This document shows, in pieces, positions 49,574-64,000 of a DNA stretch of 64,000 bases. Where the stretch lies: positions 1-64,000 of the forward strand of contig NZ_JAQITB010000003.1 in assembly GCF_028618515.1 (NCBI RefSeq), in the 5' to 3' direction. The notes beneath the pieces are model-generated. The model had not been told where the DNA came from. It saw only the letters and a list, made by a program, of their open reading frames with translations, and searched no databases. Source of the DNA: Bartonella sp. ML69XJBT. Its GTDB lineage: Bacteria > Pseudomonadota > Alphaproteobacteria > Rhizobiales > Rhizobiaceae. Both the position numbers and the translations under genes were made by a program. Every line of letters starts with the position of its first letter. Positions within the stretch are counted from its first letter, which is position 1.

Positions 49574-49636
49574 TTTGGGTAGTGAGATTTTTAGCAGGAA
49601 GATCGTGGAAAATTAAAAATAATGATTGAATTTGCC

Positions 49637-49673
49637 TTGACGAAAGAGAGAGTGTGTATACTATATATAGTAT
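49637..49673 (+). promoter_or_regulatory. Promoter with NrdR box upstream of nrdHIEF
   Basis: The 16-bp perfect palindrome atactatatatagtat (49658-49673) fits the NrdR box pattern (ACACWATATATWGTGT-like, the core CTATATATAG being exact). A ttgacg -35 lies at 49637-49642 and a -10 (tactat, 49659-49664) falls inside the box, so bound NrdR would block transcription. Only one box is seen, where two are usual. The distance to nrdH is about 510 nt. Confidence 0.7.
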
Positions 49674-49860
49674 CAAAATGATTGGTGATTCTAAATAAGC
49701 ACAAGTGAGGGTGTAGTGTGTTTCGTTTGGTGTCTAAGTTATTTCCATAATGTGATTATAGAAGAGTTTATTAGCCAAGAGTAGAACAGTATTCTGGCGG
49801 GAAGCTCTTTTGGAAGAATTTCCTTTCGTTTTTGTAAGTTGATTTTTGTCGTAAGAGTAA

Positions 49861-49905
49861 AACTAAGCTATTGGAAAGCAGTGGCTGGGGGCGTTAGTTT
49901 TTTAG
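49861..49905 (+). terminator. Terminator-like hairpin in the nrd leader
   Basis: aactaa (49861-49866) pairs with ttagtt (49894-49899), extended by gc/gc with one bulged G. The next bases form a T-run (six or seven T). It lies between the NrdR-box promoter and nrdH, so it could attenuate the operon or end a short separate transcript. Confidence 0.45.
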
Positions 49906-50183
49906 ACAGCAGGAGGGAATTGTAATGCAGACAAAAGATTATTTTATAACTGAGAGGCTTTGCCATTTAAGTTGTAGAATGATCATTTATTCTCATCATA
50001 ATTTTAAAATTATTTGATGGGGACTTCTATTCTATTCAGGAAGCTATGTGTTATTTGAATAAAGAGTATAGCTATATGTGTTTGCGTACGATTTCTGTTT
50101 TTTTGTTATCCTTGAGTATTTATAAAGTTATCAGAATGAACCCTTTGAGGGTTGATTTGTTAAGATTGTGAAAGTTGAAGAAA

Positions 50184-50408
50184 ATGCCGGTCACTATTTA
50201 TAGCAAACCATCTTGCGTCCAATGTGATGCTACACGTCGTGCCTTTGATGCTAAAGGTATTAATTATCGTGTTGTAGATATTTCCCGTGATGAACAAGCC
50301 TATCATTTTGTTCAATCTTTGGGTTATCGTCAGGTTCCTGTCGTCGTTTGTGGTGAAAATCATTGGTCTGGTTTTAGACCAGATATGATTAGTGGTCTTT
50401 GTGTTTAA
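50184..50408 (+). CDS. nrdH: Glutaredoxin-like protein NrdH
   Basis: This is a 74-residue redoxin that reduces the class Ib ribonucleotide reductase NrdE. The active site is CVQC ([15 protein letters not shown]), and the C-terminal WSGFRPDMI region is the NrdH hallmark that lets thioredoxin reductase act on it. ATG 50184 is chosen; TTG 50175 is in frame. Its stop overlaps the nrdI start by 1 nt (TAATG). It is first gene of nrdHIEF. Confidence 0.95.
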   Translation: MPVTIYSKPSCVQCDATRRAFDAKGINYRVVDISRDEQAYHFVQSLGYRQVPVVVCGENHWSGFRPDMISGLCV

Positions 50409-50787
50409 TGGGACTTATTGTTTATTATTCGAGTGCTACGGGTAATACTGAACATTTTGTTTCGCAGCTTGGTCAACGACTCTTCAAAATTGATAAGAAA
50501 AAACCGTCTGTGTTGGTTGATGAACCTTATGTATTGATTGTTCCGACTTATGCAGATGGTGAAGGAAGAGGAGCTGTGCCGAAAGCAGTTATTCATTTCC
50601 TCAATGAAAGTGAGAACCGCAAATTCATTCGTGGTGTCATTGGTGGTGGGAATCGTAATTTTGGTCGCTATTATAATTTAGCAAGCAAGATCATTTCTGA
50701 AAAATGTTTTGTACCTTGCCTTTATCGTTTTGAGCTGCGTGGAACTGATGAAGATGTTATTTGTGTAAAAAAGGGATTGGAAAGATT

Positions 50788-50806
<19 letters not shown>
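50408..50806 (+). CDS. nrdI: Flavodoxin-like protein NrdI
   Basis: NrdI is the 132-residue flavoprotein that delivers the oxidant for assembling the dimanganese-tyrosyl radical cofactor of NrdF. The FMN phosphate loop [11 protein letters not shown] and the segments [16 protein letters not shown] and [11 protein letters not shown] are present. ATG 50408 overlaps the nrdH stop. Its 3' end overlaps nrdE. Confidence 0.95.
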
Positions 50807-54783
<3,977 letters not shown>

Positions 54784-54787
<4 letters not shown>

Positions 54788-55863
54788 CCATGATCATCCA
54801 TTTCCATAAGGAGGGCTGTCTGATGATCGGATATGAGTGCGTGAATGATCTCATCAAGCTCTCCTTCTAGAATGCGGTCAAGCTTATAGAGAGTGAGATT
54901 AATACGGTGATCAGTGATACGTCCTTGTGGAAAATTATAGGTACGAATACGTTCTGAGCGATCACCAGAGCCAACCTGATTTTTACGGGAAGCGGAACGT
55001 TCATTTTCCGCTTTTTGTCGTTTGATATCAAATAAACGTGCACGTAAAATTTGCAGCGCCCGTGCACGGTTTTGGTGTTGTGATTTTTCTGCTTGCACAA
55101 CCATAATCCCTGTTGGAATATGCGTGATACGAACAGCTGAGTCCGTTGTATTGACATGCTGTCCTCCTGCTCCAGAGGCACGCATGGTGTCAATGCGGAT
55201 ATCTTCAGGACGAATTTCAATATCAATTTCTTCAGCCTCTGGAAGGACAGCAACGGTAGCAGCAGATGTATGGATACGTCCACCGGTTTCTGTTTCAGGG
55301 ATGCGTTGTACACGATGAACGCCTGATTCAAATTTCAGTTTAGAAAAAACGCCTTTCCCTGAAATACTGGCAATAATTTCTTTATATCCACCAACTTCTC
55401 CCTCATTAAGTGAAACAACTTCAACTTTCCAGTTATGGGAAGCGGCATAACGCTCATACATACGGAAAAGATCTCCTGCAAAAAGTGCTGCTTCTAAACC
55501 GCCTGTTCCTGCGCGAATTTCAACAATGGCACTTTTTTCATCAGCAACGTCTTTAGGTAAAAGAAGAATCTGGAGTTCTTGCTCAAGTTGTTCTATTTTC
55601 TGACATAACAATGGTAATTCTTCTTGGGCAAGATGACGCATCTCTGTATCTGTGAGTTTATCACTGATAAGTGTCTCGAGATCCGTAATTTCTCTATAAA
55701 GAGCACTGAGTGTTCGTATAGAAGAAACAATTGGCTGTAGTTCTGCATACTCAGAAGCTAATTTCACATAAGTTTCAGCATCTGGGTTTTTTGCCATTTG
55801 GCTTTCAATTATTTCGAAGCGCTTTTCAAGCTGTCTCATACGATCTTTTGGCAAAGAAACCAT
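54784..55863 (-). CDS. prfA: Peptide chain release factor 1
   Basis: RF1 ends translation at UAA and UAG. The 359 residues contain the GGQ loop ([17 protein letters not shown]) that triggers peptidyl-tRNA hydrolysis and the stop-codon recognition domain before it. The PVT recognition tripeptide region is expected around EAEEIDIEI upstream but was not pinned down. It is followed by prmC with a 4-nt overlap. Confidence 0.96.
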
Positions 55864-56040
55864 GACAATATTAGCCTATTTTGTTGTAATACGAGCAATT
55901 GGTTGCCTTATAGCAATCAGATAAAGAGGCTAATAAAGCAGAAAAACTCTCTTGCCAATGAAAACTATAGATTTTTCGAGTAAACTTGTAGAAAATCTGC
56001 TTTTCATAAAGCGTGTTTTTGATGATACATGCGAGATGAG

Positions 56041-56469
56041 CTACTCAAGAGTTGTTTTTTTCCCATAAAGTTCAAGGCGATGATGAATAATATTATAGCC
56101 AAGGGATTTAGCAATTTCTTCTTGCAACTTTTCAATGATATCAGAATGAAATTCGATAACTTGCCCTGTTTCCACATCAATGAGATGATCATGATGTTGG
56201 CCATCTGCTTGCTCAAAACGAGAAGGGCCACCACTAAAGCTATGACGATGAATTGTTCCATTCCCTTCTAATGTTTTCATTGTTCTATAAACGGTTGAAA
56301 GCGAAATACTCGAATCTATTTTGTGAGCACGCTGAAAAATTTCAAACGCATTTGGATGGTCGTTTGTTTCAGCCAAAATATCAAGAATAATGCGCCTTTG
56401 ACGTGTTACTCTTAGACCAGCAGCACGTAATTCCTTCTCATAATTTCGCTTTTTCTTCATCTTCTTCAT
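56041..56469 (-). CDS. fur: Fur family transcriptional regulator (Fur/Mur)
   Basis: This is a 142-residue metalloregulator. The winged-helix part ([15 protein letters not shown], then [18 protein letters not shown]) and the His-rich metal site ([23 protein letters not shown]) are clear. No CxxC structural zinc motifs are present. In Rhizobiales such proteins often respond to manganese (Mur) rather than iron; sequence alone does not decide. The start ATG 56469 lies 7 nt after the secA stop without a good site; ATG 56460 has gaagaag before it. An upstream frame extension into secA is a shadow. Probably co-transcribed with secA. Confidence 0.9.
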   Translation of the reverse strand: MKKMKKKRNYEKELRAAGLRVTRQRRIILDILAETNDHPNAFEIFQRAHKIDSSISLSTVYRTMKTLEGNGTIHRHSFSGGPSRFEQADGQHHDHLIDVETGQVIEFHSDIIEKLQEEIAKSLGYNIIHHRLELYGKKTTLE

Positions 56470-56476
56470 TGTTTTT

Positions 56477-59194
56477 TTAAACGAAGGCACCATGACAATG
56501 TTTGTATTTTTTTTCTGAACCACAAGGACAACGTTCATTACGTCCCACCTTGCCCCATGTGGTAACGTCGTTGGGATCACGGTCTTTCGGGTTAACAATT
56601 CTATTTTCTTGTGTTCGTGCCCACAGAGTGGAAGTTTTTCCTTCCTCTTGATCATTTGGAACAAAGTGATCGACATCCGTTTGTACAGGCATGAGTGGCT
56701 CTGTGGGTTGCTGAATAATTTCAAAACGCATGAGTTTAGAAGTCACGATTCTGCGTAAACTTTTCAGCATGCTCTGAAAAAGTTCAAAGGACTCAGTCTT
56801 ATATTCATTGAGTGGATCCCGTTGGGCATAACCACGAAAGCCAACAACAGAACGCAGATGATCTAAACTTACCAAATGCTCACGCCATAACGTGTCAATG
56901 GTTTCAAGTAATATTGCTTTATGAAAATAAGCCATGACCTCTGGAGTATAGCGTTCAGTACGTTCATTTTCAAGATTTGTAACAGCATTTGATACGCGTT
57001 CTAAAATTTGTTCTTCGGCAATTCCATCTTCTTTTGCCCATATCTCGATTGGAAGCTCAAGATTGAAGAGTTGGTGAATTTCCTCTTGTAGAGCTTTCAC
57101 ATTCCACTTTTCAGAATATGTTCCAGATGGGATATAAGCTTCTACGAGATCTTCAACCACTTCATTACGCATTTCAAGGATCATGTCTGTCAAATCATCT
57201 GCATTCATGACTTCCATACGCTGTTCAAAAATAACCTTGCGTTGATCATTCATGACATCGTCATATTTTAACAAGTTTTTACGAATTTCAAAGTTTCGTG
57301 CTTCGACTTTTTTTTGCGCCTTTTCGAGGGCTTTATTAATCCACGGATGGGTAATCGCTTCATTTTCTTTTAATCCAAGCTTTTGCAGCATACTATCCAT
57401 ACGGTTAGAACCGAAGATACGCATGAGATCATCTTGGAGAGAAAGAAAGAATTTTGAGCGCCCAGGATCACCTTGGCGACCAGAACGTCCACGCAGCTGG
57501 TTATCAATACGACGACTCTCATGGCGTTCAGTAGCGATAACGTAAAGACCACCAGCGGCTAACGCTTGTTCTTTAAGCTGTTTGACATCTTTTTTTATTT
57601 CTTCAATTTTAGCAGTCCGTTCTGTTCCATCTGGCATATCCTGTAATTCTTGTCGGATACGCATCTCAACATTTCCTCCAAGCTGTATGTCAGTACCACG
57701 ACCCGCCATGTTTGTTGCGATGGTGAGAGCTCCAGGAACGCCTGCTTGTGCAATAATATACGCTTCTTGCTCATGATAGCGGGCATTTAAGACTCTAAAA
57801 TCGGTAATGCCTTCTTTTCGTAAACGTTCTGCTAATTGTTCTGACTTTTCAATAGACGTTGTTCCAACAAGAATAGGTTGTCCTTTTTCATGCGCTTGAC
57901 GGATATCACGGACAATAGCACGATATTTCTCTTCTGCTGTTCGGTAGATCTCATCATCCTCATCAACACGCTGTATGGGCAAGTTTGTGGGGACTTCTAC
58001 AACCTCAAGGCCATAAATATTACTGAATTCTTCAGCCTCTGTTTTGGCTGTTCCAGTCATTCCAGAAAGTTTTCTATACATACGGAAATAATTTTGGAAA
58101 GTAATGGAAGCAAGTGTTTGATTTTCTGGTTGAATAGCAACATGCTCTTTAGCTTCTAAGGCTTGATGGAGGCCTTCAGAATAACGCCGTCCTGGCATCA
58201 TACGACCTGTAAATTCATCAATGATAACAATTTCATCATTGCGTACAATGTAATCCTTATCACGGACAAACAATTTATGGGCTTTAAGGGCGTTATTGAC
58301 ATGATGGACGATAGCAACATTTTCTATATCATAAAGGCTTTCACCTTTAAGATATCCAGCTTGTTCGAGCATTTTTTCAATTTTTTCAGTACCAACTTCA
58401 GTAAAGGTTGTTGTTTTTTGTTTTTCGTCTATTTCATAGTCTTCTGGAGTTAAAGCGGGAATAAATGTATCAATAAGGTTATAGAAATCAGTACGATCTT
58501 CTAGAGGACCAGAAATGATAAGAGGAGTGCGTGCTTCGTCAATGAGAATCGAATCAACTTCATCAACAATGGCATAATGATGTCCACGTTGGACCATTTG
58601 ACTACAATCAAAAGCCATATTATCGCGCAAGTAATCAAAGCCCAATTCATTATTTGTTGCATAGGTGATATCGCATGCATAGGCTGCTCTACGGGACTCA
58701 CTATCAAGGTCATGGAGAATCACGCCTGTTGTTAGCCCTAGAAAACCGAAGATTTTTCCCATTGTTTCAGCATCACGGTTAGCAAGATAATCGTTGACTG
58801 TTACGACATGAACGCCTTTCCCTTCCAATGCATTGAGGTAAATTGGCAAAGTTGCCATTAATGTTTTACCTTCACCAGTGCGCATTTCAGCAATACCACA
58901 GTCATGAAGGACCATTCCACCAATAAGCTGTACATCAAAAGGACGCATATCATAAACACGCTTTGCTGCTTCACGGACAGTTGCAAAAGCTTCTGGTAGG
59001 AGCAAATCAACGGTTTCACCTGTAGCGAGACGTTTACGAAACTCGTCAGTTTTTTGACAGAGTTGCGCATCGCTTAATTTCACGAATTGTTCTTCTAACT
59101 CATTAATTTTTATAACTTTTTGGCGAAGAGCTTTGAGACGTCGCTCTTGAGCTGAACCAAAAAATTTGCGTGCAAAAACACCTAAACCGACCAT
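56477..59194 (-). CDS. secA: Preprotein translocase ATPase SecA
   Basis: SecA drives protein export through SecYEG. The 905 residues include Walker [10 protein letters not shown], the [15 protein letters not shown] Walker B/DEAD region, [10 protein letters not shown] and [11 protein letters not shown] (helicase motif VI). The C-terminal zinc-binding SecB/lipid site is [16 protein letters not shown]. aaagga precedes the ATG. The fur gene follows within a few bases. All motifs are intact. Confidence 0.98.
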   Translation of the reverse strand: MVGLGVFARKFFGSAQERRLKALRQKVIKINELEEQFVKLSDAQLCQKTDEFRKRLATGETVDLLLPEAFATVREAAKRVYDMRPFDVQLIGGMVLHDCGIAEMRTGEGKTLMATLPIYLNALEGKGVHVVTVNDYLANRDAETMGKIFGFLGLTTGVILHDLDSESRRAAYACDITYATNNELGFDYLRDNMAFDCSQMVQRGHHYAIVDEVDSILIDEARTPLIISGPLEDRTDFYNLIDTFIPALTPEDYEIDEKQKTTTFTEVGTEKIEKMLEQAGYLKGESLYDIENVAIVHHVNNALKAHKLFVRDKDYIVRNDEIVIIDEFTGRMMPGRRYSEGLHQALEAKEHVAIQPENQTLASITFQNYFRMYRKLSGMTGTAKTEAEEFSNIYGLEVVEVPTNLPIQRVDEDDEIYRTAEEKYRAIVRDIRQAHEKGQPILVGTTSIEKSEQLAERLRKEGITDFRVLNARYHEQEAYIIAQAGVPGALTIATNMAGRGTDIQLGGNVEMRIRQELQDMPDGTERTAKIEEIKKDVKQLKEQALAAGGLYVIATERHESRRIDNQLRGRSGRQGDPGRSKFFLSLQDDLMRIFGSNRMDSMLQKLGLKENEAITHPWINKALEKAQKKVEARNFEIRKNLLKYDDVMNDQRKVIFEQRMEVMNADDLTDMILEMRNEVVEDLVEAYIPSGTYSEKWNVKALQEEIHQLFNLELPIEIWAKEDGIAEEQILERVSNAVTNLENERTERYTPEVMAYFHKAILLETIDTLWREHLVSLDHLRSVVGFRGYAQRDPLNEYKTESFELFQSMLKSLRRIVTSKLMRFEIIQQPTEPLMPVQTDVDHFVPNDQEEGKTSTLWARTQENRIVNPKDRDPNDVTTWGKVGRNERCPCGSEKKYKHCHGAFV

Positions 59195-59611
59195 CTCTGG
59201 TCCTTTCTTTTAATTGTTACCATTATGATTGGGTAATGCATATGTTATCCCCATATTCTACAATCCCAAAAGTGTTTCATAACTGGATGCAAGTGGTACC
59301 ATTATACTTGTGGGTGTGCAATTTTTCATTTGATTGTAAAATAGAGATAAGAGGCGAAGTGCATCGTGTCAACTTTAGGAGTGCTTTTTAGTTGAGACAA
59401 TACCAAGTAATTTACGATATAATATGTCATTTTCTATATTATTATGTTTTCTATGAGCATGAGATAGGGTGGTATAAACTAATATAAAAGGACAAGTTTA
59501 TGCTTTTTTAAATAAAATTACTGATTTATTTATCTTTGTTTAGAGATTAAAATGCTACATTCAAATAAAATGAGAATTTTGAACCTGCCTTCATTTTTAA
59601 GGAGTATATTT
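59195..59611 (+). other. Divergent promoter region between secA and the parvulin gene
   Basis: About 400 bp of AT-rich sequence holding the promoters of secA (minus) and the downstream isomerase gene (plus). A strong aaggag lies at the right end. No other feature is supported. Confidence 0.5.
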
Positions 59612-60565
59612 ATGAAATTCAACTTTATCACGCTATTTTTGGCATCAGCTGTATTGACAAGTACGAGTGTAGGGGTGATAGCCCAAGAAAGTTTGAATTC
59701 ACCATCAGATGATTTAAAGACTTTGGAGAAAGCTTCAGAAAAGGCAGTTCCTTCTTCTCATGTGATGGCGGTTATTGATGGGAAGGATATTACTGCAGGA
59801 CAATTAGATGATTTAGCGCTTGAAATAAATCCTAGTTTAGTACGTTTTCCTGATGAACAACGCCGTATAATGGTTTTAAAAGCTTATTTGGATATGCAGG
59901 CACTTGCGAAAGCAGCAAGGGACAAGGGCATCGATAAGAGTGAAGCTTATGATAAACGTATGGCGGTTATGCGTGATAATGTTCTTCAGCAGCTTTATTT
60001 TAAACAGACAATTGTTGATCAGATTTCTGATACCGATTTAGAAACTCTTTACAAAAAGGAAATTGCTGCTTTGCCTAAAGAGGATGAAGTAAAGGCGCGT
60101 CATATTTTGGTCAAAACGAAAAAAGAAGCAGAAGCTATCGTTAAGCGTTTAAATAAAGGGGAAAATTTTGAAGAGATTGCAAAAAAGACTTCAACAGATG
60201 GTTCTGCGGCTGTAGGGGGTGATCTTGGTTATTTTAGCCATGGTCAAATGGTCAAACCTTTCGAAGACGCTGCGTTTGGCTTAAAAGTTGGTGAATACAC
60301 CAAAAATCCTGTTGAAAGTCCTTTTGGTTGGCATGTTATTAAGGTAGAAGATCGTCGTTTGAAACAATCTCCTGCATTTGATGATGTTAAAGAGATGTTG
60401 CGTACACAGCTGATAAGAGAGCGCTACCAAAAGCTGATTGTTGATTTGCGCAACAAAATGGATGTGCAATATCCTGATCCCAATGTGACAAAGCTTATGC
60501 AATCGATTAATCAGAATGGAACAGTACTTCCGGATGAAACAGCCGATGAAGAAGATACGGAATAA
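59612..60565 (+). CDS. Periplasmic peptidyl-prolyl cis-trans isomerase, parvulin type
   Basis: This is a 317-residue exported chaperone. It has a signal peptide (about 1-24, FITLFLASAVLTSTSVGVIAQ), a SurA/PrsA-like N-terminal helical part (55-150) and one parvulin domain (about 165-260: ARHILVKTKKEAEAI, SAAVGGDLGYFSHGQMVKPF, SPFGWHVIKVED), then an acidic tail. It probably assists outer-membrane protein folding. ATG 59612 follows aaggag at 7 nt; a longer frame from 59552 lacks a site and would mask the signal peptide. Located next to secA, but divergently transcribed. Confidence 0.92.
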   Translation: MKFNFITLFLASAVLTSTSVGVIAQESLNSPSDDLKTLEKASEKAVPSSHVMAVIDGKDITAGQLDDLALEINPSLVRFPDEQRRIMVLKAYLDMQALAKAARDKGIDKSEAYDKRMAVMRDNVLQQLYFKQTIVDQISDTDLETLYKKEIAALPKEDEVKARHILVKTKKEAEAIVKRLNKGENFEEIAKKTSTDGSAAVGGDLGYFSHGQMVKPFEDAAFGLKVGEYTKNPVESPFGWHVIKVEDRRLKQSPAFDDVKEMLRTQLIRERYQKLIVDLRNKMDVQYPDPNVTKLMQSINQNGTVLPDETADEEDTE

Positions 60566-60696
60566 TAATGAAGAAGAGGTAGAGAGTATTTTTGCTGGTG
60601 ATTTGAGTGATTAGTTTTGTTCAAAAAGCTAAGCAGTTATTTATGTAGAGACTACTTATCTACAATCATTTTATCTATTTTTATGGAAAGCATAGA

Positions 60697-61929
60697 GTGG
60701 CTTTGAAAATATCTCCTTTGTCTCCGCAAAATATACCGGAGCTTCCGCCATTATCTGGTGTGCGGATAGCAACAGCTGAAGCTGGGATTAAATATAAAGG
60801 TCGTACAGATCTTCTTTTCATCATATTCGATAAGCCGGCAAGTGTAGCTGGTGTTTTTACCCGCTCAAAATGCCCTTCTGCTCCTGTGGAGCATTGCCGC
60901 GCATCGCTTCCTCACGGCGTTGCAAGGGGTGTGGTTGTTAATTCTGGGAATGCGAATGCTTTTACAGGACGCAAAGGAAGACACACAACCAATGAAATTA
61001 TGTGTGCTGCAGCAAATACTTTGAAGGTGAGAGAAAATGAAATTTTTATAGCTTCTACAGGTGTTATTGGTGAGCCAATGGATGCATCGGCTGTTGTGAG
61101 TCTTTTACCAAATATGCTGGAGACGGCAAAAGAAGGGAATTGGTTAGAGGCTGCAAAAGCTATTATGACGACGGATACATTTCCAAAACTTGCTACGCGC
61201 AGATTTGATTGTGGGGGAGAGACTGTTACCATTAATGGAATAGCAAAAGGTGCTGGTATGATTGCACCAGATATGGCAACGATGCTCTCTTTTGTCATAA
61301 TTGATGCGGGAATTTCTTCGGATATACTTCAAGCCTTGTTATCAGAAGCGGTTCAGGGGTCTTTCAATTCGATTACTGTCGATAGCGATACTTCAACATC
61401 AGATACACTCATGATGTTTGCGATAGGAAAAGAAAACTTTCCTCCCCTTACACAGAGATCTGATCCGCGTTATGGGGTATTCTCAAAGTACTTGAATGCG
61501 CTTTTACATGAGCTTGCCTTACAAGTTGTTTGTGATGGAGAAGGGGCGCGTCATTTAATTGAAGTGAATGTGATTGGTGCTACAACAGACAATGCTGCGA
61601 AGACTATTGCCCGATCAATTGCAAATTCGCCCCTTGTAAAAACGGCTATTGCTGGTGAAGATGCGAACTGGGGGCGCGTGGTTATGGCAGTTGGCAAAGC
61701 AGGTGTTGAAGTAGACCGTGATCTATTGACAATTTGGTTTGGTGAACATCGTTTGGCGATCAATGGTGAACGAGATCCTGAATATTGTGAAGAAAAAATA
61801 GCTGCTTATATGCGAGGAAAACACATCACAATTCGTGTTGATATTGGTTTGGGCATTGGCAAAGCGACAGTTTGGTCTTGCGATTTAACGAAGGAATACG
61901 TTATGATCAATGGTGATTACAGAAGTTAA
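60697..61929 (+). CDS. argJ: Ornithine acetyltransferase / amino-acid N-acetyltransferase
   Basis: ArgJ transfers acetyl from N-acetylornithine to glutamate (and may use acetyl-CoA) in cyclic arginine synthesis. The 410-residue precursor self-cleaves before Thr195 in [10 protein letters not shown] into alpha and beta chains. [10 protein letters not shown] and [11 protein letters not shown] are conserved. The start is GTG 60697 with ggaaag 6 nt upstream. No other arginine gene is adjacent in the window. Confidence 0.95.
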   Translation: MALKISPLSPQNIPELPPLSGVRIATAEAGIKYKGRTDLLFIIFDKPASVAGVFTRSKCPSAPVEHCRASLPHGVARGVVVNSGNANAFTGRKGRHTTNEIMCAAANTLKVRENEIFIASTGVIGEPMDASAVVSLLPNMLETAKEGNWLEAAKAIMTTDTFPKLATRRFDCGGETVTINGIAKGAGMIAPDMATMLSFVIIDAGISSDILQALLSEAVQGSFNSITVDSDTSTSDTLMMFAIGKENFPPLTQRSDPRYGVFSKYLNALLHELALQVVCDGEGARHLIEVNVIGATTDNAAKTIARSIANSPLVKTAIAGEDANWGRVVMAVGKAGVEVDRDLLTIWFGEHRLAINGERDPEYCEEKIAAYMRGKHITIRVDIGLGIGKATVWSCDLTKEYVMINGDYRS

Positions 61930-62057
61930 CAGATACATCATAAATTTGACAGCGGATATCTGTATATTTTTGAAGAATATGAGTATTTTAACTTTTCATT
62001 TTAGAGCAAGGGGTAATACGAAAGAAATGGTTATCTTTATCCCTTTTGGAGAGTGGT

Positions 62058-62471
62058 ATGCATATAAAAAGTTCACTTCTTCTTGTTGTTGCATGTGCAT
62101 TATTAGACCAAGATAATCGTGTTTTGCTTACAGAACGTCCTCAAGGAAAATCACTAGCTGGTTTATGGGAATTTCCTGGAGGAAAGGTTGAGAAAGGCGA
62201 AACTCCAGAGGCATCATTGATTCGCGAGTTAGAAGAAGAGCTTGGTATTCATGTTCAAGCAGGTAATTTACGACCCTTAACATTTGCAAGCCATAGCTAT
62301 GAGACATTTCATCTCCTAATGCCATTGTATCTTTGTTACCATTATGAAGGTGTTGCTAGGGGACGAGAAGGGCAAGATTTAAAATGGGTTTTTATTGGCG
62401 ATCTTGATGAATATCCTATGCCTGATGCTGATAAACCATTGGTTCAACGGTTGAAAAAATTTCTTCTTTAA
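62058..62471 (+). CDS. mutT: 8-oxo-dGTP diphosphatase MutT
   Basis: This 137-residue Nudix hydrolase sanitises 8-oxo-dGTP. The Nudix box GGKVEKGETPEASLIRELEEELG is complete, preceded by the MutT-typical GLWEFPGG and ERPQGKSLAG. ATG 62058 follows ggagag; TTG 62046 is in frame but less likely. It lies 128 nt after argJ. Confidence 0.92.
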   Translation: MHIKSSLLLVVACALLDQDNRVLLTERPQGKSLAGLWEFPGGKVEKGETPEASLIRELEEELGIHVQAGNLRPLTFASHSYETFHLLMPLYLCYHYEGVARGREGQDLKWVFIGDLDEYPMPDADKPLVQRLKKFLL

Positions 62472-62674
62472 TAAGTTTTTGAAAAGACAATGCCCTTTAC
62501 AAGTAAAAAATACTTCTTTCCATAAGTCCTTAATGTTAGAAAAGCCTCTTTTAAAGAGGAAACTTTGTAAGTTTTATGAGAAATTGTTCTTTTGGCGCAA
62601 CCAATTTCTTTATCGCCAATATGTCGTAGCTTTACCCTGTCTTTTACATTCGACGTTGGGACATTCAAAAATAT

Positions 62675-62830
62675 CCACAGCAACATTTAAAAACAATGGA
62701 GAGTGCGCAATGCCTCACGCTTTTGTTTCTCATGGTCTTTTAATAGAGGTATGTCCCTCATGTAATACAGAGGGCTATTGTGTTACACATTCACATTCTT
62801 GTAAAAAAAGCTTAACACTCCAAAACCTCT
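62675..62830 (+). repeat. Dispersed decayed repeat, copy D
   Basis: The head (caatggagagtgcgcaatg, cctcacgcttttgtttctc) matches copy B at about 36905-36960. The following middle part (ggtatgtccctcatgtaat, attgtgtta, cttgtaaaa) matches copy A near 30000-30060. The tail part is absent. A frame reading MPHAFVSHGLLIE stays open for about 45 codons and then stops. Confidence 0.7.
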
Positions 62831-63181
62831 TTCACAAGAGTGCCTGTTCCTAATAATAATTTTCACCTTTATGCATAGATCACCTGTAATATACAGACTT
62901 TAATGCAAGCTATTTACTAAATTGGCTAGTGAGTTACACAATCCGCGAAAAATTTATGAGTGTTGATAAAAGCTTCCTACTAAATGTGAGTTTTAAGAAA
63001 AATCGAGTTATGAATTCTCTTTGATATCAATAAGTTTAAAAAAATGTTTGTAGCCCATAGAATCAATAACTTTCTTCTATCCACCTTATTATTTTTAAGG
63101 CATTTAAATCGACCTACGAAAAAATGCAGCAATAGAAATATTTGTTAATTATGCTCATCTATAAAAGTATCACTTACTTTC
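62831..63181 (+). other. Gap before the NlpC/P60 gene end
   Basis: About 350 bp with no gene recognised. It is AT-rich and has no clear terminator for the minus-strand gene that ends at 63182. Confidence 0.5.
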
Positions 63182-64000
63182 CTAGTATTGTAGACGGCGT
63201 TTTTCTACGGGATATTTCTGATATGTTTGAGCGATACGCATAATTGTTTCCTCTAGTGGCTCAATTGTCACGTCCATAGAAAACCCATTTGCATGAATGA
63301 CATTCTCATGATCAACCATAATGGCAGCATGACCTTTCCAAAAGATCAAATCACCTCGTTGAAGTTTATCACTGTCTGAAAGTTGACTACCTATAGTTTT
63401 TTGCTGCATATCAGTATCGCGTAAAACCATTTGACCGGTCATAATCATAGAAAGCTGGATGAGTCCTGAGCAATCAAGTCCGAAACCACTGACACCACCC
63501 CAAAGGTAAGGTGTGCGGATGAACATTTCAGCAACGGCAACATAATCTTTATATACACGGCCAATGGGACTGAGATGATTGCTAATAATTGCTTTTCCGT
63601 TTCCAAGTATAGAATACATAGTATCACGGACTTCAACTTCATTAACAACACTTACCTTACTTCCCATGGATAAAGGATATTCCATTGATCCACGCAAATC
63701 AGCTTGGAAATATTGAAAAGTACGTGGTACTGAAACAATGTGTGTTTGTTTTACAGTTGATGTGCAAAGTGCTGTTGTATCGATATAGCCAACATAACCA
63801 TCTTTGAGGGATTGTCCCCACGACATAGCTTCCCCTTGTTCAAAGATAAGAAGCTCTTCTCCAAGTAAGCATTCTGTTTGCATTTCGCTTTTTTTACTGT
63901 TTTCTTTAAACAGTCCAGCAACAGGTACATGAACGCGTTTTTTTTCACCTTGCACAAAGCGCTGCGCTGTGACTTCTGTTTCAAGACGTTTGTCAGCGAG
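63182..64000 (-). CDS. NlpC/P60 family cell-wall peptidase (5' end beyond the window)
   Basis: The frame is open to the right edge (it reads LADKRLETEVTAQRF before the first internal start), so the N terminus is missing; about 272 codons are visible. Two SH3-like segments (about the first 140 visible residues) precede an NlpC/P60 domain. The catalytic Cys is in GFGLDCSGLIQ and the His in KGHAAIMVD, with a third residue expected near VIHANG. Such enzymes hydrolyse D-gamma-glutamyl-diaminopimelate bonds of peptidoglycan peptides. The visible N-terminal pattern matches rhizobial dipeptidyl-peptidase VI-like proteins. Confidence 0.9.
   Translation of the reverse strand, partial: LADKRLETEVTAQRFVQGEKKRVHVPVAGLFKENSKKSEMQTECLLGEELLIFEQGEAMSWGQSLKDGYVGYIDTTALCTSTVKQTHIVSVPRTFQYFQADLRGSMEYPLSMGSKVSVVNEVEVRDTMYSILGNGKAIISNHLSPIGRVYKDYVAVAEMFIRTPYLWGGVSGFGLDCSGLIQLSMIMTGQMVLRDTDMQQKTIGSQLSDSDKLQRGDLIFWKGHAAIMVDHENVIHANGFSMDVTIEPLEETIMRIAQTYQKYPVEKRRLQY

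Noticed and set aside
56470-56724. N-terminal extension of the fur frame into secA
   Set aside because: It lies in the antiframe of the conserved SecA zinc-tail coding region and has no Fur-family character; the domain begins after 56469.
62545-62559. Short palindrome cctcttttaaagagg after mutT
   Set aside because: The stem is short with an A/T centre and no T-tract on the plus strand, so I do not call it a terminator.

Overview
The window is a low-GC alphaproteobacterial chromosome segment that I assign to Bartonella (Rhizobiales). The assignment rests on three things: a BadA/Vomp-type trimeric autotransporter, the adjacent invasion-associated locus genes ialA and ialB, and a Brucella Omp10-like lipoprotein, all set in a conserved rhizobial housekeeping backbone. 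The species cannot be decided from sequence alone. I see no rRNA, tRNA, CRISPR array, insertion sequence or intact prophage.

Layout. 1-4449: the 3' part of a giant trimeric adhesin gene (cut by the left edge), overlapping an IalB-family gene by 4 nt. 5253-16740: a plus-strand run of ppx, rlmE, obgE, proB, proA, nadD, rsfS, rlmH, an envC-like gene, ctpA, rppH/ialA and ialB, covering ribosome maturation, proline and NAD synthesis, envelope remodelling and host-cell invasion, closed by a clear terminator. 17086-20185: yggT and a DUF167 gene facing typA-ppa. 21421-29844: mgtE, an M3 peptidase, an MltB-type transglycosylase followed by a degenerate SGNH protein, then galU and kdsD (sugar precursors of LPS). 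30530-36075: an Omp10-like lipoprotein, a degenerate NtrC-type regulator, a phospholipase D-family membrane enzyme and guaB. 37555-41469: rsmB, guaA and a glycerophosphodiester phosphodiesterase. 41587-45808: the ugpBAEC glycerol-3-phosphate ABC operon on the minus strand. 46922-49500: a znuCBA-type metal importer behind a perfect 23-bp inverted repeat. 50184-53924: nrdHIEF (class Ib ribonucleotide reductase) with an NrdR-type box far upstream. 53921-59194 (minus): secA-fur and prfA-prmC. 59612-62471: a parvulin isomerase, argJ and mutT. 63182-64000: an NlpC/P60 hydrolase cut by the right edge.

The gene-poor gaps (20.2-21.4, 29.8-30.5, 36.1-37.5 and 62.5-63.2 kb) are not featureless. They carry mosaic, decayed copies of one dispersed repeat that once looked protein-coding. 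The 36 kb gap also holds an intact 49-codon gene for a very basic small protein, with a strong ribosome binding site and a 13-bp perfect hairpin after it.

The items most worth a second look are the homogenised adhesin stalk repeats, the dispersed decayed repeat family, the small basic protein, the NtrC-like regulator that has lost its ATPase and sigma-54 signatures, the long nrd leader with NrdR box and internal terminator-like hairpin, and the palindrome in front of the metal importer.
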